DNA from: Cardinalis cardinalis
Lineage: Eukaryota > Chordata > Aves > Passeriformes > Cardinalidae
DNA length: 64,000 nt
NCBI GenBank assembly: GCA_014549065.1
Contig: JACDOX010000062.1
Location: 62,001 to 126,000 of the forward strand
Reading direction: 5' to 3'
Shown here: positions 38,297-50,595 of the stretch, one piece after another
How positions within the stretch are numbered: position 1 is the first letter of the stretch
Layout of the letters: each line of letters opens with the position of its first letter
Translations under genes and position numbers: made by a program
The notes under the pieces: model-generated
Seen by the model: only the letters and a program-made list of their open reading frames with translations
Databases searched by the model: none
What the model was told of the DNA's origin: nothing

Positions 38297-41200
38297 CACA
38301 GAAAAGAACTATTGAAGNATTTATGATAATGGAAGTTCTAGCATAAGGGGAAAATTACTTTCTTATTGCTAAATAGTTTATACCATGAGTACAGCTTTGC
38401 TTAGGGAGGTAAACACACTTGTAAACTATTAGGTCCAACCCCAAAATGAATGTGTCTGTTTCTCTCTCATGACACTTCTAGTGACTGGAAAAAATATTCC
38501 CAGATAAACACAGCAGTGAATCTATGGATTCAGAGTTTCTGCTAAAGCAATCACTGTAACACGTAAAGCACTGCTTTCAGACATGGGAAACATCCTGAGG
38601 CAGGTAAATTAAAAGTAATTTTTACAGATTGGAAACAGTTGTCACCACATATCTACATAGATTTTTTTTTTTATTTCCTGCCAGGTCAACATGCAATGTC
38701 ACACAGTAAGTCCTGTGAAGAGACAATAACATTACAGAATTCATGCCAAGAGTTCCACCTCTGATACTCTCTGTGCATTAACTATTGAAACAGCTGACTG
38801 CTATTTATTTCAGTTGTCCTATTAAAAATCCCTATTAAAATGAAGACACAATTACAGTCTTTGTAAGCTCATTTACATAGCTAGCATAAGTGAATTTAAC
38901 AAAGAAAAATACGACTGACCCATTATAATTAACAAGATCAGTTTCATCAAGAAGTGATAAACAATTTGTTGTACCTCAAAACTGGTATTTTTTATAGAGG
39001 CAGAATGATCTTCCNTAGAACCTGAGCACCATCTTGCTACCCTATATAACCTTCAGACTATACACTAATCAAANCATAAGTGTCAAAAAATATTTCTCAA
39101 AACAGTTAGAATTTAGCATAATTTAAATAAATTTTACTCTGGATACAATATAATTATGGGCTGGCTGCATTGTAATGTTCTGCTAAGGAGCTGCAAGGTG
39201 CCTACTTCCAGTGAGACNCACATTGGACAAAAGCCAATGGGAAATTAAATTTCACGTCCTACTCTCTCTTGAAATGAAATCCTTCCCCTTCTGGAAGTCA
39301 AGGACAGTTTCACTCTTGACTTTAGCAGCAAGGATTTAATCTGTAAATAAAAGAAGACTTATTTATTGAAATCCTTTAATTTTGTATCCTGTTGGCTGAT
39401 ACCTTTTTTAAAAAATTAGATTTTAAAAATGTGAGACTGTTCAGTCACAGTCTTTAGTTTTGCAAACCTCAGGGGGTCCAATTAGAAGTAGACAGAAATT
39501 CAAACAGCTGTATTTTGCNACTTTAACACAGAAAACCATTTTGTACCAGACACATAAGAAAGCACATTTAATTATGAAAATGAATTTACCAGCATGAAGG
39601 AAGTTCAAGTAGCATGGTTAAAAGGTAAAGTTTTCTAATGCTGCACTCTTCAGTTTTCATGGGCTTTTATCTNTTATCATGGACTCTTATCTGAACTATT
39701 CACAGTAGCTAACCAAACTGTATAATAATTTTTCATGATTTTCCCTTTCTAAGAAGGAATAAAACAATACTATTTATACTTGTTCTACACATTTANTTTT
39801 TAGNTTACTCAAACTGAAATATAACATTACTTCATCATTTATTGACAGACATCAAACACTGAAAAAGCATTTAATAATTCCTTCTGCCAGAGTCCTCCTT
39901 AATAAGAGAAGGAACCAAGTTCAGTGCTCTTATTTAGTTACATTCTAAAATGCTTCTTGGATTCTCTACAATCATTTTATTCTCATAGACTGGGTGANGT
40001 CTCCAGCATGACTAGTCCAGACTCTGGATGCACGCTCTCCTGACTTTATAACAAATACTTGTCATCTGCCAAACTCAACTTGCTAGGGCTTCGTCTGCAC
40101 TGTAATTGGAATGGAAAAAGCTAGGATAACCAAGCAGAGAGTTTGCCACGAAAAAAAAACAACCCAAAAACAAAACAAACTTCAGGAAGTAGACAACAAA
40201 GGCACTTAAAAGACACCACAGACTTTGAATGAGAAATCTCAAGTGAGACAGATTTCAGAACACAAGAAACACTTAAAAAGGAATCAAACATCTTGTCATC
40301 ACTTGTCAAGCNGCTCTTTTAACATGTCTGTATCTGACAGATTGCTCTCCCTCCTTCCAGGAACAAAAAGACAGTATAACCAATGTTAATATTTACATTG
40401 CACAGGCAAAACAATCTCATGAACTATCATGATGGACAAGAGAGGAAAACCAGGGACTGTGATGAACACATGGAGTAAATTTTTGGATATGATCACTAGC
40501 ACAGTCCACTCTCTGTACTAGTGCTTTTTNCTTCTAAACAGGTCTGTTTTGCAAAGTCAGTGAGTCAATGTATTCCATTCAATTTTCTTCAGAATGATCC
40601 CTCCAGAGTTTTACTCCGTAATTCACCTCTTCCTATCTACTTTTACTGGTTTCTTTGTTATGAAAGTTCCTTCAACCATTGTGCCAAAGCGCAGTCTAAC
40701 AAATGTTGTGGTGATTCCTGACACCCGTGAAAATTTACATAAAACATTTCATGTTGATTAATTATTTTTCTAAATGAGAAAGCCAGGAACTAGCATTGGA
40801 TGTTTTCTGCCAAGAGAGAATCTGACTCCCTGGAGTAAGTTTTCATGACAAAAAACCACAGCCAGCTCAAAGTCAGGCATTAGATGAAAACAGATAAGCT
40901 CTCCTGCAGAAATATTATTAAACTCTTCTATCAGGTCCCTTATGTCAGAAGACGAGAGCTGGAAATCAGCAGGGCTAAGAACAGTGGCCAAGTGTGTAAT
41001 TTTCAGTATAGACTGCTGAACTATTACTCTTGCACGTCTCTCTGCAGCCTGATGTGGACAAAGCACAGCTGCCAAGCGTGCAGTGCTGGGACAAAGCAGA
41101 AATAATGAAGTGTTACAGCCCAATAGGGAATGTAGGTTAAGGATTTAAACAGGCAAAAAGTGTGAAGGGCTGATGCAGAGCAGTCTAGCTGCCAGAAAAA

Positions 41201-43079
41201 GGAGGGAAAGGTACCTGCAGTAATCATGTCAGAAGAGGCTACCCAGGCCTACAGTCAGGACAGTGGCCAGTCATTTATTAGTATTTGAAATTTGATTTCA
41301 GTTTAAACTTCAGAAAAGCCAAGCTAACAAATTCTGTTTACTGGATTGAACAGTGAATATGAAAAACACTAAAATTATCTGGAAAATAAAAGGACAATGT
41401 GAAGCTGTGGATATCCCACAGAAAACTTTTAATGATGGCAGTGAAATAATCATTTAAAAAAGCAAATAAGAAAGCCCCACCAGCAATAAAATGCATCAAT
41501 GTATGTTATATAAAACTGCAAGAATTACAGCCTAAAAAATGCGATGACCTAAAATTATTCAAGCACCTCTCAAGATAATAATAATGCAGATCCAGTATGA
41601 GACAGTTAAAAGAATGAAAAAATGTTTACAATAACATCTCTAAAGATAGCAAGACAAGGGGTATGAAAATATTTTTCTTTGGATCATTGAATCTGTGGAA
41701 TTATTTCCTTTCTTCCTGTTAGAAATATAATACTGAACTGAATGAAGCTCTGATGAAGAACTGAAAGAAAAGCAAGCAGGAAGGAAAGTAAGATCCCATA
41801 GGTAAATGAGTGTAATATGGAGGGGAAAACATAAGATTTATATCTACAGTATTACTCTTCAGTCAACTAAAGGAAATGCAGCCTTTTTCTATCTCCATAG
41901 CCTCCCCACAGCCCTGAGATTTTAACTGGGTTCCCGATAAGCACAAAAGTGTTGGATCCATTTGAAGACTCTGAAGTTACTGAAACTCAGCATTAAAAAG
42001 TTTCTTTNGCCTATGAGTGGCAGCTGGTAAGAGCATTAACACACATCACACAAATTTAGGAACAGAGAGGATGAGAGTGAACAAGACTGCAAAGTAAAGC
42101 AAGTGTGCTACAGCAGAATCCTCTTGCCTCATTTCATGAGTGCAATCACCCAAAGACAGAAACTAATGTCGGGTTTAGGACACCAGAGTGGCACTTACTA
42201 AACAAGTCATAACATTTCAATGCTTGAGCTTTAGACAGCTCAGCTACCCTCAATCATCATGCTCTGCTGAGAATTCCAGGAGAAAAAACCCAGCATTTGC
42301 TGCAGAAGCAACAAGAGGGCAGCCTGCCAGATTAACTTTTAGAAAAACTGGGGAAAAGAAAACAAGGCAACAAAAAAGAAGCCAAATTCAATTTGAAAGC
42401 TAGGATCTTGTAAAGATATAGCTAAAGTATTTTTGAGCCTAGTAGTGGACTAGAAAAATACTCTCATGTTACGCTAAAGCTAAAGATGGAATTGGTTCAA
42501 TTGGCTGCTGTAAAGGCATATCAGGAAACCATTTTTTTAGTGTGCATTATTTTCATATGTTGGCATCTGCATTAATCTCTCAAAATGAACAGGGTGGGGC
42601 CATAGACACATGTAAGGAATTGATTACCCTAATTAGAAGGGTAACTTATGGTTAAAACTGTGATATAAAAGCAAACAAACAATTGAAAATCATAAATATC
42701 AGCTGTTGAGAGCCATCCAAGAGGTAGGTATTACTACAAGAGTAATTTGGACATTTTGCTGCTGTGTTGGAAGATCAGAGGTGTGATTCCTCTGTGTTCA
42801 TCTTTCAGATCTTCCAAATAGCTCAGCATACAGAAATTGTCTGCTTTTAACATTGTTTCCAGATGTACTTTTGGCAGCTTTCATCTTCTATTTGGACTGA
42901 TATGAATGATCTGAACCTTGGAAATGCAATTATACTCTGGGACAAAAATGTTATTCTCTCCAAATAAAGAACAAAAAGCTGCAAGGNAAAGATATGNGGT
43001 GACTTAACATCTAAGTAGCTTNTTACCCCAGAAGAAAGGGCAAAGGAAGTTTTGATTACTCCACCCATTTTTGAGTTTT

Positions 43080-43473
43080 TGATGCCTTTTTAAGTCTGAC
43101 CTAGAACAGAGACTAGGCAGAGTTAAAGAATAAAGTCAGTATTTATTAAAAGGTTCAACATATACACCTTGGGCAGTACAAGAGCACAGTCAGGGCTACA
43201 CCCCAGATGAACTCAAAATGGTCACAAAATGGACGATTGGCCANGGGGTCTCTCACTCTTATAAGTTCTGGTCCATCAGCAGAGCTAATTATAGTTTTAG
43301 GTTATGAAGTCCCATCCTTCTTGGTTTTGTCTCTTCAGTCTACATTGTTTATGCTCTTGGGCCTGAAATTTTGATCAGTTGTCAGTGGTCCCAAGCTAGA
43401 AAAGGAATTGTTTTGTCTAGCTACTCTGTGAAGAGAGCTTACCATCCCTTAATATGAAGCTCAGAACTACACA
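43080..43473 (-). mobile_element. Avian endogenous retrovirus LTR, probably a solo ERVL-type LTR
   Basis: Read on the minus strand, this block has the order of a retroviral LTR. A U3-like part is followed by a TATA-like CTTATAAGAG (43256-43265). About 110 bp downstream is AATAAA (43142-43147), and a short U5-like part ends in GGCATCA at 43080. Segments such as CCAATCGTCCATTTTGTGAC and AACTCTGCCTAGTCTCTGTT match my memory of avian ERVL-type LTRs. The 3' boundary (43080) is reasonably clear. The 5' boundary near 43471-43473 is a guess from a TG-like end. I found no primer-binding site, gag, pol or env sequence beside it, so it is most likely a solo LTR left by recombination. One N interrupts it. 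Target-site duplications could not be matched. Confidence 0.75.
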
Positions 43474-46400
43474 TTAAAGCAGTACAGAATCTGAAAACAA
43501 TAAAAGCTAAAACCTAAGACATCATTTGTATGAACACATTACAACATATTCAAGGAGTTAATTAGATGACTTCAGAATCAGTCTTAGAGCANCAAGTGCC
43601 CATTAAATTACAGATGAGCAATTGTGTTACAATCATACTTGTTTTTTGGAAAAAAATACATTAACTGGAAAAATGTAATCGAGCTAAATAATTAAGTTAA
43701 TGCTACAGAATTTGCATTTCAGCAGTGGTGACTAGTCCCTCTGGAGGGGCAGGCAGGACATGCTCAAGTATTAGTATATGGAGTGTAACCCTAGAAAGAT
43801 NTCATTGTATGTGACGCTGCTGGGATGTGTGTAGTAGCACCAACATGCAACAGATCTGCCCAGAGTCTGCTTTCAGCACACACTAAAAACTCTTTGGCCC
43901 AACAATGACAGAGGCTGGAAACAGACTGCCAGAGCCAAGATGAGTAAATATGGCCAGTTCCCAAGAGCTGTCATCCCCAGAGCCCCATGGCTGCCTTCTG
44001 NCCAGCCTGCTGCTTCCTTAAAGCCAGACCTGCAGCCAATACTTGACAGGAGGCGACTGCTGGCTTCCCAGGAATAACATCACTTAGTGTATCACAGATC
44101 CCAGGAATTATCCTGCTGATGCACAAAGACTCCACAAACTGCAATACTCAGATTTCAAGTAGTGGGACTCCATCTTCCAGTGACCCACTAAGTTGAGAAT
44201 TCTACTGTTAGTTTGGTGGGAGAGTCTCTTTTTGGAGCAAATAGACAAGTGACCAGCCAGTTACAGTATGTGGAACTCTCTGGGGACTTCCCATCACATA
44301 CCAGGAGCATATCTCCATCTAGTAAAAAGTATATCTCATCACTATAACAGAAACCACAGCAATAAAAAGAACAGCACAATTCCAGCTGCTAACAAGTNTG
44401 ATGTCAGTCAGCCCAGCCCAACGTAGAAGAGAAATCTGGACAACACAACACTGCTCCAGTTGGCAGCATCCCAGGCCTTAGCAGTGCATTTTCATCACTG
44501 AGTTTATTTCTACTATTCATATTCAGTTACTATTTTACAATTACCTGTATGCCCTTTACCATATTGATATTTTAGGTAATGCATTCCAAGCAAAACTCAT
44601 TCAAGCTAGACTATCTATGGATGAATTTTGAGACACTTGGTTCTTTAGAGGAATAAAGTGCTGAGAAAAGGCTCCATCCTGCTGGTGGGTACTGGGCTGT
44701 TTTTCAGAGTGCTCACTGGGAAGAATCTAGTCTCTGTNAGCACTGAAACCAGCAATGCTGCAGTGAGCTCAAAGACACTTTTTCTCCCTGTAAGAATTAT
44801 TTTCATAAGCCAAAATTACTTCCTACTTTTGATGCTGGAGTCTGAGTCTGTTCTTCATGGAAGAGCCATACACATGCAGCTCACAGAAAATCATAACTCT
44901 TTAGATCACTTTCTGCAATTTCCAACTTCCCTTACATATGACTAAATATGAATTCAGTGCTACATAAACATCTAAAAGGAGTCCTCCTCATCATTCACAA
45001 GTGGGATATTAAAACCANTAGACATTTGAAGTTACAATATACTAGCTTTTTTAAACTTAACTTGNACAATTTCTTTTACTGTGAATAGATCAAATTTGCT
45101 CAATAAAACAATTATCCTACATATCACTGATTTTCATTTATTTAAACAAAAATGTTACTCCTTTCAGTGAAAGGCCACTATGAGTTCAAATATANTTCAT
45201 GTCTCCTTCTAACAATTGATGTTTTCTTTTACCTAAGGGCAAACATTAACATTTGAACACCATAAATTTAGTCTTTAATTCACTAAGAAAATGCACAGAA
45301 ACTGTTCTGCTAAGCAGTTTAAAAAAATCAGTTTAGATAACATAGCTGCTGGAAGTGAGCATCATTATTCAACTTTCTATTACAAATACAGGCAGCGTTG
45401 CATTTCTCAGGTAGCATATGAGAACAGTTTTCCCATTTAATACCTGATTTCCACACCAAAATTACTTTTTAAATTCTGGAGAAGGTAAAGCTGAAAAAAC
45501 ATAAGTTCCTCCTACCAGTGGGAATCTCTGTCCCTTCAAGCAAGAGGTCAGCAGTTTACTGCTGTGGAGTCAAGACTGCTCTTTCAGAAATGCTCCTTAA
45601 TAGTTCTTTTTTTTGATTGTTGTTTAGCTTATTGGTTGTTTTGGTTTTGCAGCAGTGGGTGGAGAGTAGAAATTCTTGTTGGGATGGNTAACAACATTTT
45701 CAAAAGTCAAAGAAACAGTTGTGTCACCACATGGAGTTGTACATACTAGGAACTACATTTATCTCATTTTCTTGATGTTCTAAGACAGCCTTTCATACCC
45801 ACCACATCCCTGCCCCAAGAGAAGTTCAGCAGATGTTGGATAGAGTTGGAAGACTTGCCATGGCTCTGCCATTCTGATCAAACAGACTGGTGATAACTGA
45901 GATCACACAGCATTTTACCTGGCTGTCTGAACCACTATTGCTGAAAATAAAAGCATAAAAGAGAAGCAGAGGCCAGTGCTTTAAATTGATAGTCTCCTGC
46001 CCATACAGCTGGGGTGCTTATTTTGGTTTGTCTTTAGGAATGAAGTAGGCTGATATGTTTTCAGTAGGTGGGGAATCAAACATACTGGACCAAAAAGTCA
46101 AAGCNAGTTGGATAAGTAAACAAAATATATCAAAGGAACTCAACTCCTTGGCAGTGGTAACAGTGGATTCCAGTGGAGCTTGTGTCTGGAAAATTGGACT
46201 CCAGGGCCCAAAGGGATTAATTTCTCAAATTTATTTTACTTTCTTGTTGCAGATTTGGAACTTTGTACTCTTAGGTCTTCTACTCATTTTCTTTCTCCCT
46301 CTAAGAACTGGATAACAGGTCAGGGAAAAAAAATTGAAAATATGTACTAATTACACAGTAGATTGAAAGACTTCCTTTTAACTTGGTACTATAAATAGGA

Positions 46401-46989
46401 AAACAAACAGAGCTATTAACATTAGTCACTATCAGAAACTAGCTGATTATTCCACATATACTGTTTTTCTACAACTGTACTTTAAACTCAAAGTTGCTTC
46501 AATAGATAATGAGGTAAAAATTTTTGTTGTTACTATTATGAAATGCCATTTCACAGCATTGTAAAATTACCTACAAACACCCCTAAAAAGAGAATGTGAG
46601 AACTTACATACTGTGAGGCCATTTACTAACAAGGACCTGATAATAATGTCCTTCTGGGACACAGTGCATTGTTTTGGGAAACCAGTAATCTTTAATTCAA
46701 ACTAAGAATTACAATGACTCTTGGCATTCCATCAAAGTGAAGTCCTTGCACCCATAGCTATTTCAGTTTTTTTTTTCTCTTGCATCATTAAAAGAAACAA
46801 ACTCAGGATCCTCTGCCCAAAAGCTAATCGGAAGAAACATGACAACTTTCAAATTAACAATTTCTAGAGNAATGCTCAAGAGTTCAAGCATTCTTTTTAG
46901 TCTTTCATTTGAATGTCTAGGTTTCTATAAGCCTAAGCAAGTCTCACTTTTAAAGTGGGGTTTTACTGCCAAAAACCCCCTCTAGTAAT
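43474..46989. other. AT-rich non-coding stretch, modestly GC-rich near 43730-44130
   Basis: No gene or further retroviral sequence is recognised next to the LTR. The part at 43730-44130 is somewhat richer in G and C but has no repeat or convincing frame. The remaining DNA is AT-rich with short unfamiliar frames. Confidence 0.5.
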
Positions 46990-47096
46990 TTTATAGACTC
47001 ATAAAACAGTTTGGATGGAACGAAATCTTAAAGATCACCTCATTCCAATCCCCTTACCATGGGTAGGGACACCAGCCTCCAGACCAGGTTTTTAGT
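46990..47096 (-). mobile_element. CR1 LINE 3'-end fragment
   Basis: The plus strand reads GTTTGGATGGAACGAAATC, then AAAGATCACCTCATTCCAA, then CCATGGGTAGGGACACC and AGACCAGGTT. This is the familiar reverse-complement 3' end of bird CR1 elements (the TTGGAAGGGACC / AAAGATCATCT / CCATGGGCAGGGACACC pattern). The insertion is therefore in minus orientation. It is a severely 5'-truncated relic of about 100 bp, diverged and non-coding, like most CR1 copies. Confidence 0.88.
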
Positions 47097-50000
47097 GGGC
47101 AAAACCAGATAAAGTAGCTAGAATACCAAAAGAAATGTTTCTCTTTGATGACTTCATTCAGCTCATCTAAAGCAAAGGGAAAAACAACTTTATTTCATTG
47201 TATACTAAATACAGCTGTAAATGAGTGCAAGTTAGCAGATGAAAGTCTGGTTACCTCAGAGCAAAAACAGTCAAACTCAAATCCTACAGCTGACATTTTT
47301 TTAACTAAAGTATGATTTTTTTTTTAACCTAAGTTCAGTGAAATTGTTCATCTATTTGCAGACAGCTCTCTTCTCATCAAGAGGTATTTTAAGGTAACAC
47401 NCATCATTACATTATGCCAATTCTCTGTCGCAGACATAATTCGTTCTGATTTGACTGAAATTTTAATCAGCTGCCAGAAGAGCAAGTCCTTCACTGATGG
47501 CATTCAAAATCGGCTCTAATACCCGAGCTGCCTTGGGAATTAGAGCTGACATTGTTATAGTTCTGAATGCTCANACAATGCATTTTTATCTTGCACAGCT
47601 GAAAAAAACCAGTTTTCTATGCCTTGGAAATTAACAGAGAGTGATTTTATAATAAAACAGCTACCAACTGTATTTATACATAAATGAGTGAAGTGCTACA
47701 TGTAGATAAGCAGTAACTTGAACTTAGCTGAGACACATTCAGAACAATAAATGCATTAAAAATCATATCTTTAACCTAAACCAAACAGTTTTAGAAAGGT
47801 TTATTTNAAGGCAACATATCCTGTTTGGAGTATAGTGAGGGATGCCTGACACAACACAAAATTAAACTAATTAAATTAAATTTATTTTTCTCATTATTTG
47901 TCAAGCTTACTCGAGTACTGATTGTTATATCATAGAACTACCCCCAAACTGGATTATGGAGCACTTAAACAGAACCAGAAAGATGCACTTGAAATTCCAG
48001 TCAGAGTCAGGCATGAAATTGGCAGTTCAGGAATTTTTAAATCTAAGATTTTATACTGCACAAGCAGAGAATTTGTGAAACAAAATTCAGCTTTGTTTCC
48101 AAATCTCACATCTGAAACTTCTGCTTGATTGTTGAAGATGCTGATGGTAAGTGTCCTGTGCATGCATCTGTGGCTTATCACCAGAAGTTACAGNGCTGAG
48201 TTGGCCTCACACTTACCCAATTTCCTTGCCTGATTAACATATTTCACATCTTCTACCCATGTACCTGCACAGCCTGAATATTCTATAACCAGCATGCACC
48301 TGTACTCCTGACTTTAGAGATATTTTCCGCTTTGTCTCTCAATTCTCATCTTTCCACAATCTCAAAAAGTAGAATCCTGTAAAGGTGAAATTAGGCACTC
48401 CATGGAATATGCAACAACTTCATTGTCTGCCATTTTTAAGGACAAATATACTNATTAATAAAGGGGAGGAAAAAAAGAAAAATAATCAAAACCCCCCACC
48501 AAANTCAGAATTAAACCCTGATAACATTTTGTCACTGACTTTATTTGGTACCAAGCCCACTATAAAGCCATTCTAAAAGGGAACATAGGGATTTGCCGGG
48601 CTTCTCACAGGTACAAATCATAAGACCATGGGGACATGTGAAGGAACTGAATAATCTTCATTCCCTCCTGAAATTCTTAAATCTCTAATCATGTNCTGAA
48701 GAGAAAAATTAAGAACAATTAGGTCATATGCTTAGTCTCTAAAATGTCTTGCTTAGTGTTGCGGCAGCATTTCTTACAAATACTCNATACAGCCATCCAG
48801 CAAGCTCTTGAAATTGGTTTTGAAGTACTAGATTTTGTTCATACATTTTTCTTTCAGTGATTTATNTAAAGCAGTTGAAAGATACAGCAGTGGTTTAGCA
48901 GTAATGAAAATTCCATTTCTTGTAGCACTTGTGTCTTGGCTCCATAGCTGCTGATTTGCTCCAAAATATATTACATAATAAAATGAAATTTCCAGACAGA
49001 AGTCAGTACTCTGCTGCTAGATATATATCAGGGAAAAACCTCTTCTACACGTTGGCTGCTAATTATATGCTATTGGTTCTTGACAGAAATACTTTCTGGA
49101 TTACATGGGTTTTTTTCTTATAAAGATATTTAGAGAAGACTATAACATATTTCCATTTTATTTTCTGCGCAAATCTATCCATATTTTCCTGGGACAAAGT
49201 GAGACTTAATTTGCAAGTAAATTTGGACTCCAGTTGGTATTTTTTTACATTTCTTCCTAAATTTGACAATTTGAAGTTTAAAAGGTGGTCTCTGAGGAAG
49301 GNGTACATCAGAAATAGAAGAACAATCTGCCAGAATAATCTAATATTTGATGGTGGAGCAAGGAAGAATTACCATTTCCAAGGAAAAGTGGTGTGTAGTA
49401 TTCAAACTTAAATACTGAATTCATGTGAAATTCAAGATTATAAACAAGTAACCTACTAATTCTTTGTTTAACTTAACCAAATTTTGCACATGGAATGCAT
49501 GTACAGTTCAGGGGAACAGGAAGGAAATCCCAATTTTATTTAACAGGAAAAAAACATTAGGTTTAAAAAAACACAGTTACATTGATCCCAGAAATTACAC
49601 TGTTTTTAAAAATATGTCTCAGTGGATATTCTAATAAGTAACATGAAAAAGCTTGGACAAATTAGAATAAGGTCAATACAAACCATTACGTGATGATCTG
49701 ATTAACTATATAAAGTATGTAGGTAAAATAAAATAGCCTATATTCACTACAGAACATCTACTGAAATCACAGGTTTTCCAAACTAAGAGGAAGATCAAAT
49801 NATAAACTTATGTAATAAGATTATTTCTGTGTGAGACACAAGTTTAGCACCACATCCTATAGTTTACTAAGGGAAGGAGATGCTGGAATACTGAGAAGTG
49901 AATGAAGAACATACAGCCAGTCCACTCTCTTACATTTTTTTCCTCAGGAAAAGCAGATAAACCACACTATTTTTATTTAGGCCTTGCCTAGCAACTGAGT

Positions 50001-50424
50001 TAAAACATACTTTCAAAATTATTTTTGAAGACAAATATGTATTGATCAATGTGCATTCATCCATATTCTTGAGTAGTTTAAACCTCCAGCTGTTCTAAAT
50101 ATAGAGAGATTGGACAAATTGCTATCTCTTGGACTAAAGTATTTTATCAGGTGATAATCTCCCTCCTCTCATTTGTATTTGGTAAAGAAATTCTATCAAG
50201 TTTGTCAAAATATCACCACTTGGAAAGGCATACAAATCCTTAGCAAAAAGTGCAACAGAAACACACTTAGGAGATAAAATGCCAGTATTGCAATGCAAGG
50301 GATAAATGAAAGGGATCAATCTGAAAAAAATAATTCAAGTGACCTTGTACACAAATGACAGAATTCTTCTGTGCTTTGTCTTTCACCTGTGTTAAGTCGA
50401 ACCCTTGGTGTTACTGTCACCATG
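47097..50424. other. AT-rich non-coding stretch
   Basis: No gene is supported. The part at about 47395-47600 has a less simple base pattern and may be a conserved non-coding element (see findings). The frame at 47922-48128 (plus) overlaps 47954-48181 (minus); neither is recognisable. AT-rich low-complexity runs occur near 47860-47890. Confidence 0.5.
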
Positions 50425-50595
50425 GGCAGCATTTGCAGAGCCCAGGGCAGGGCCAGGCTGTGGGGACAGTGAGGGCCCAGAACAGCCTGAGTGCAGCCCA
50501 GGCCCTGCCACAGCTGCCCCACAGCTGGCACAGCCCCAGGGCAGCCAGGCCAGGCTCAGAGAGGTGCTCAGAGCCTCGGCTCCAGCACCACAGTT
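50425..50595. other. GC-rich island of CAGGGC/CCAGG words
   Basis: About 170 bp of GC-rich DNA contain many imperfect repeats of the type CCCAGGGCAGGGCCAGGCT and GCCCCAGGGCAGCCAGGCC. There is no fixed period, so it may be an old degenerate minisatellite. CpGs are few. The word GGGCAGGGCCAGG (50445-50457) is shared with the G-run array at 23053-23091. Frames on both strands are open here by composition and no protein is recognised. Confidence 0.6.

Larger units (their letters stand above)
34356..43079. other. AT-rich non-coding stretch
   Basis: No gene is supported over 8.7 kb. It contains a 20-bp tandem duplication at 35962-36000, a TA-rich patch near 36778-36800 and a homeodomain/POU-like motif cluster at 38251-38296. 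The minus-strand frame at 40770-41123 is discussed as a weak lead. The rest is ordinary AT-rich DNA with short chance frames. Confidence 0.55.
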
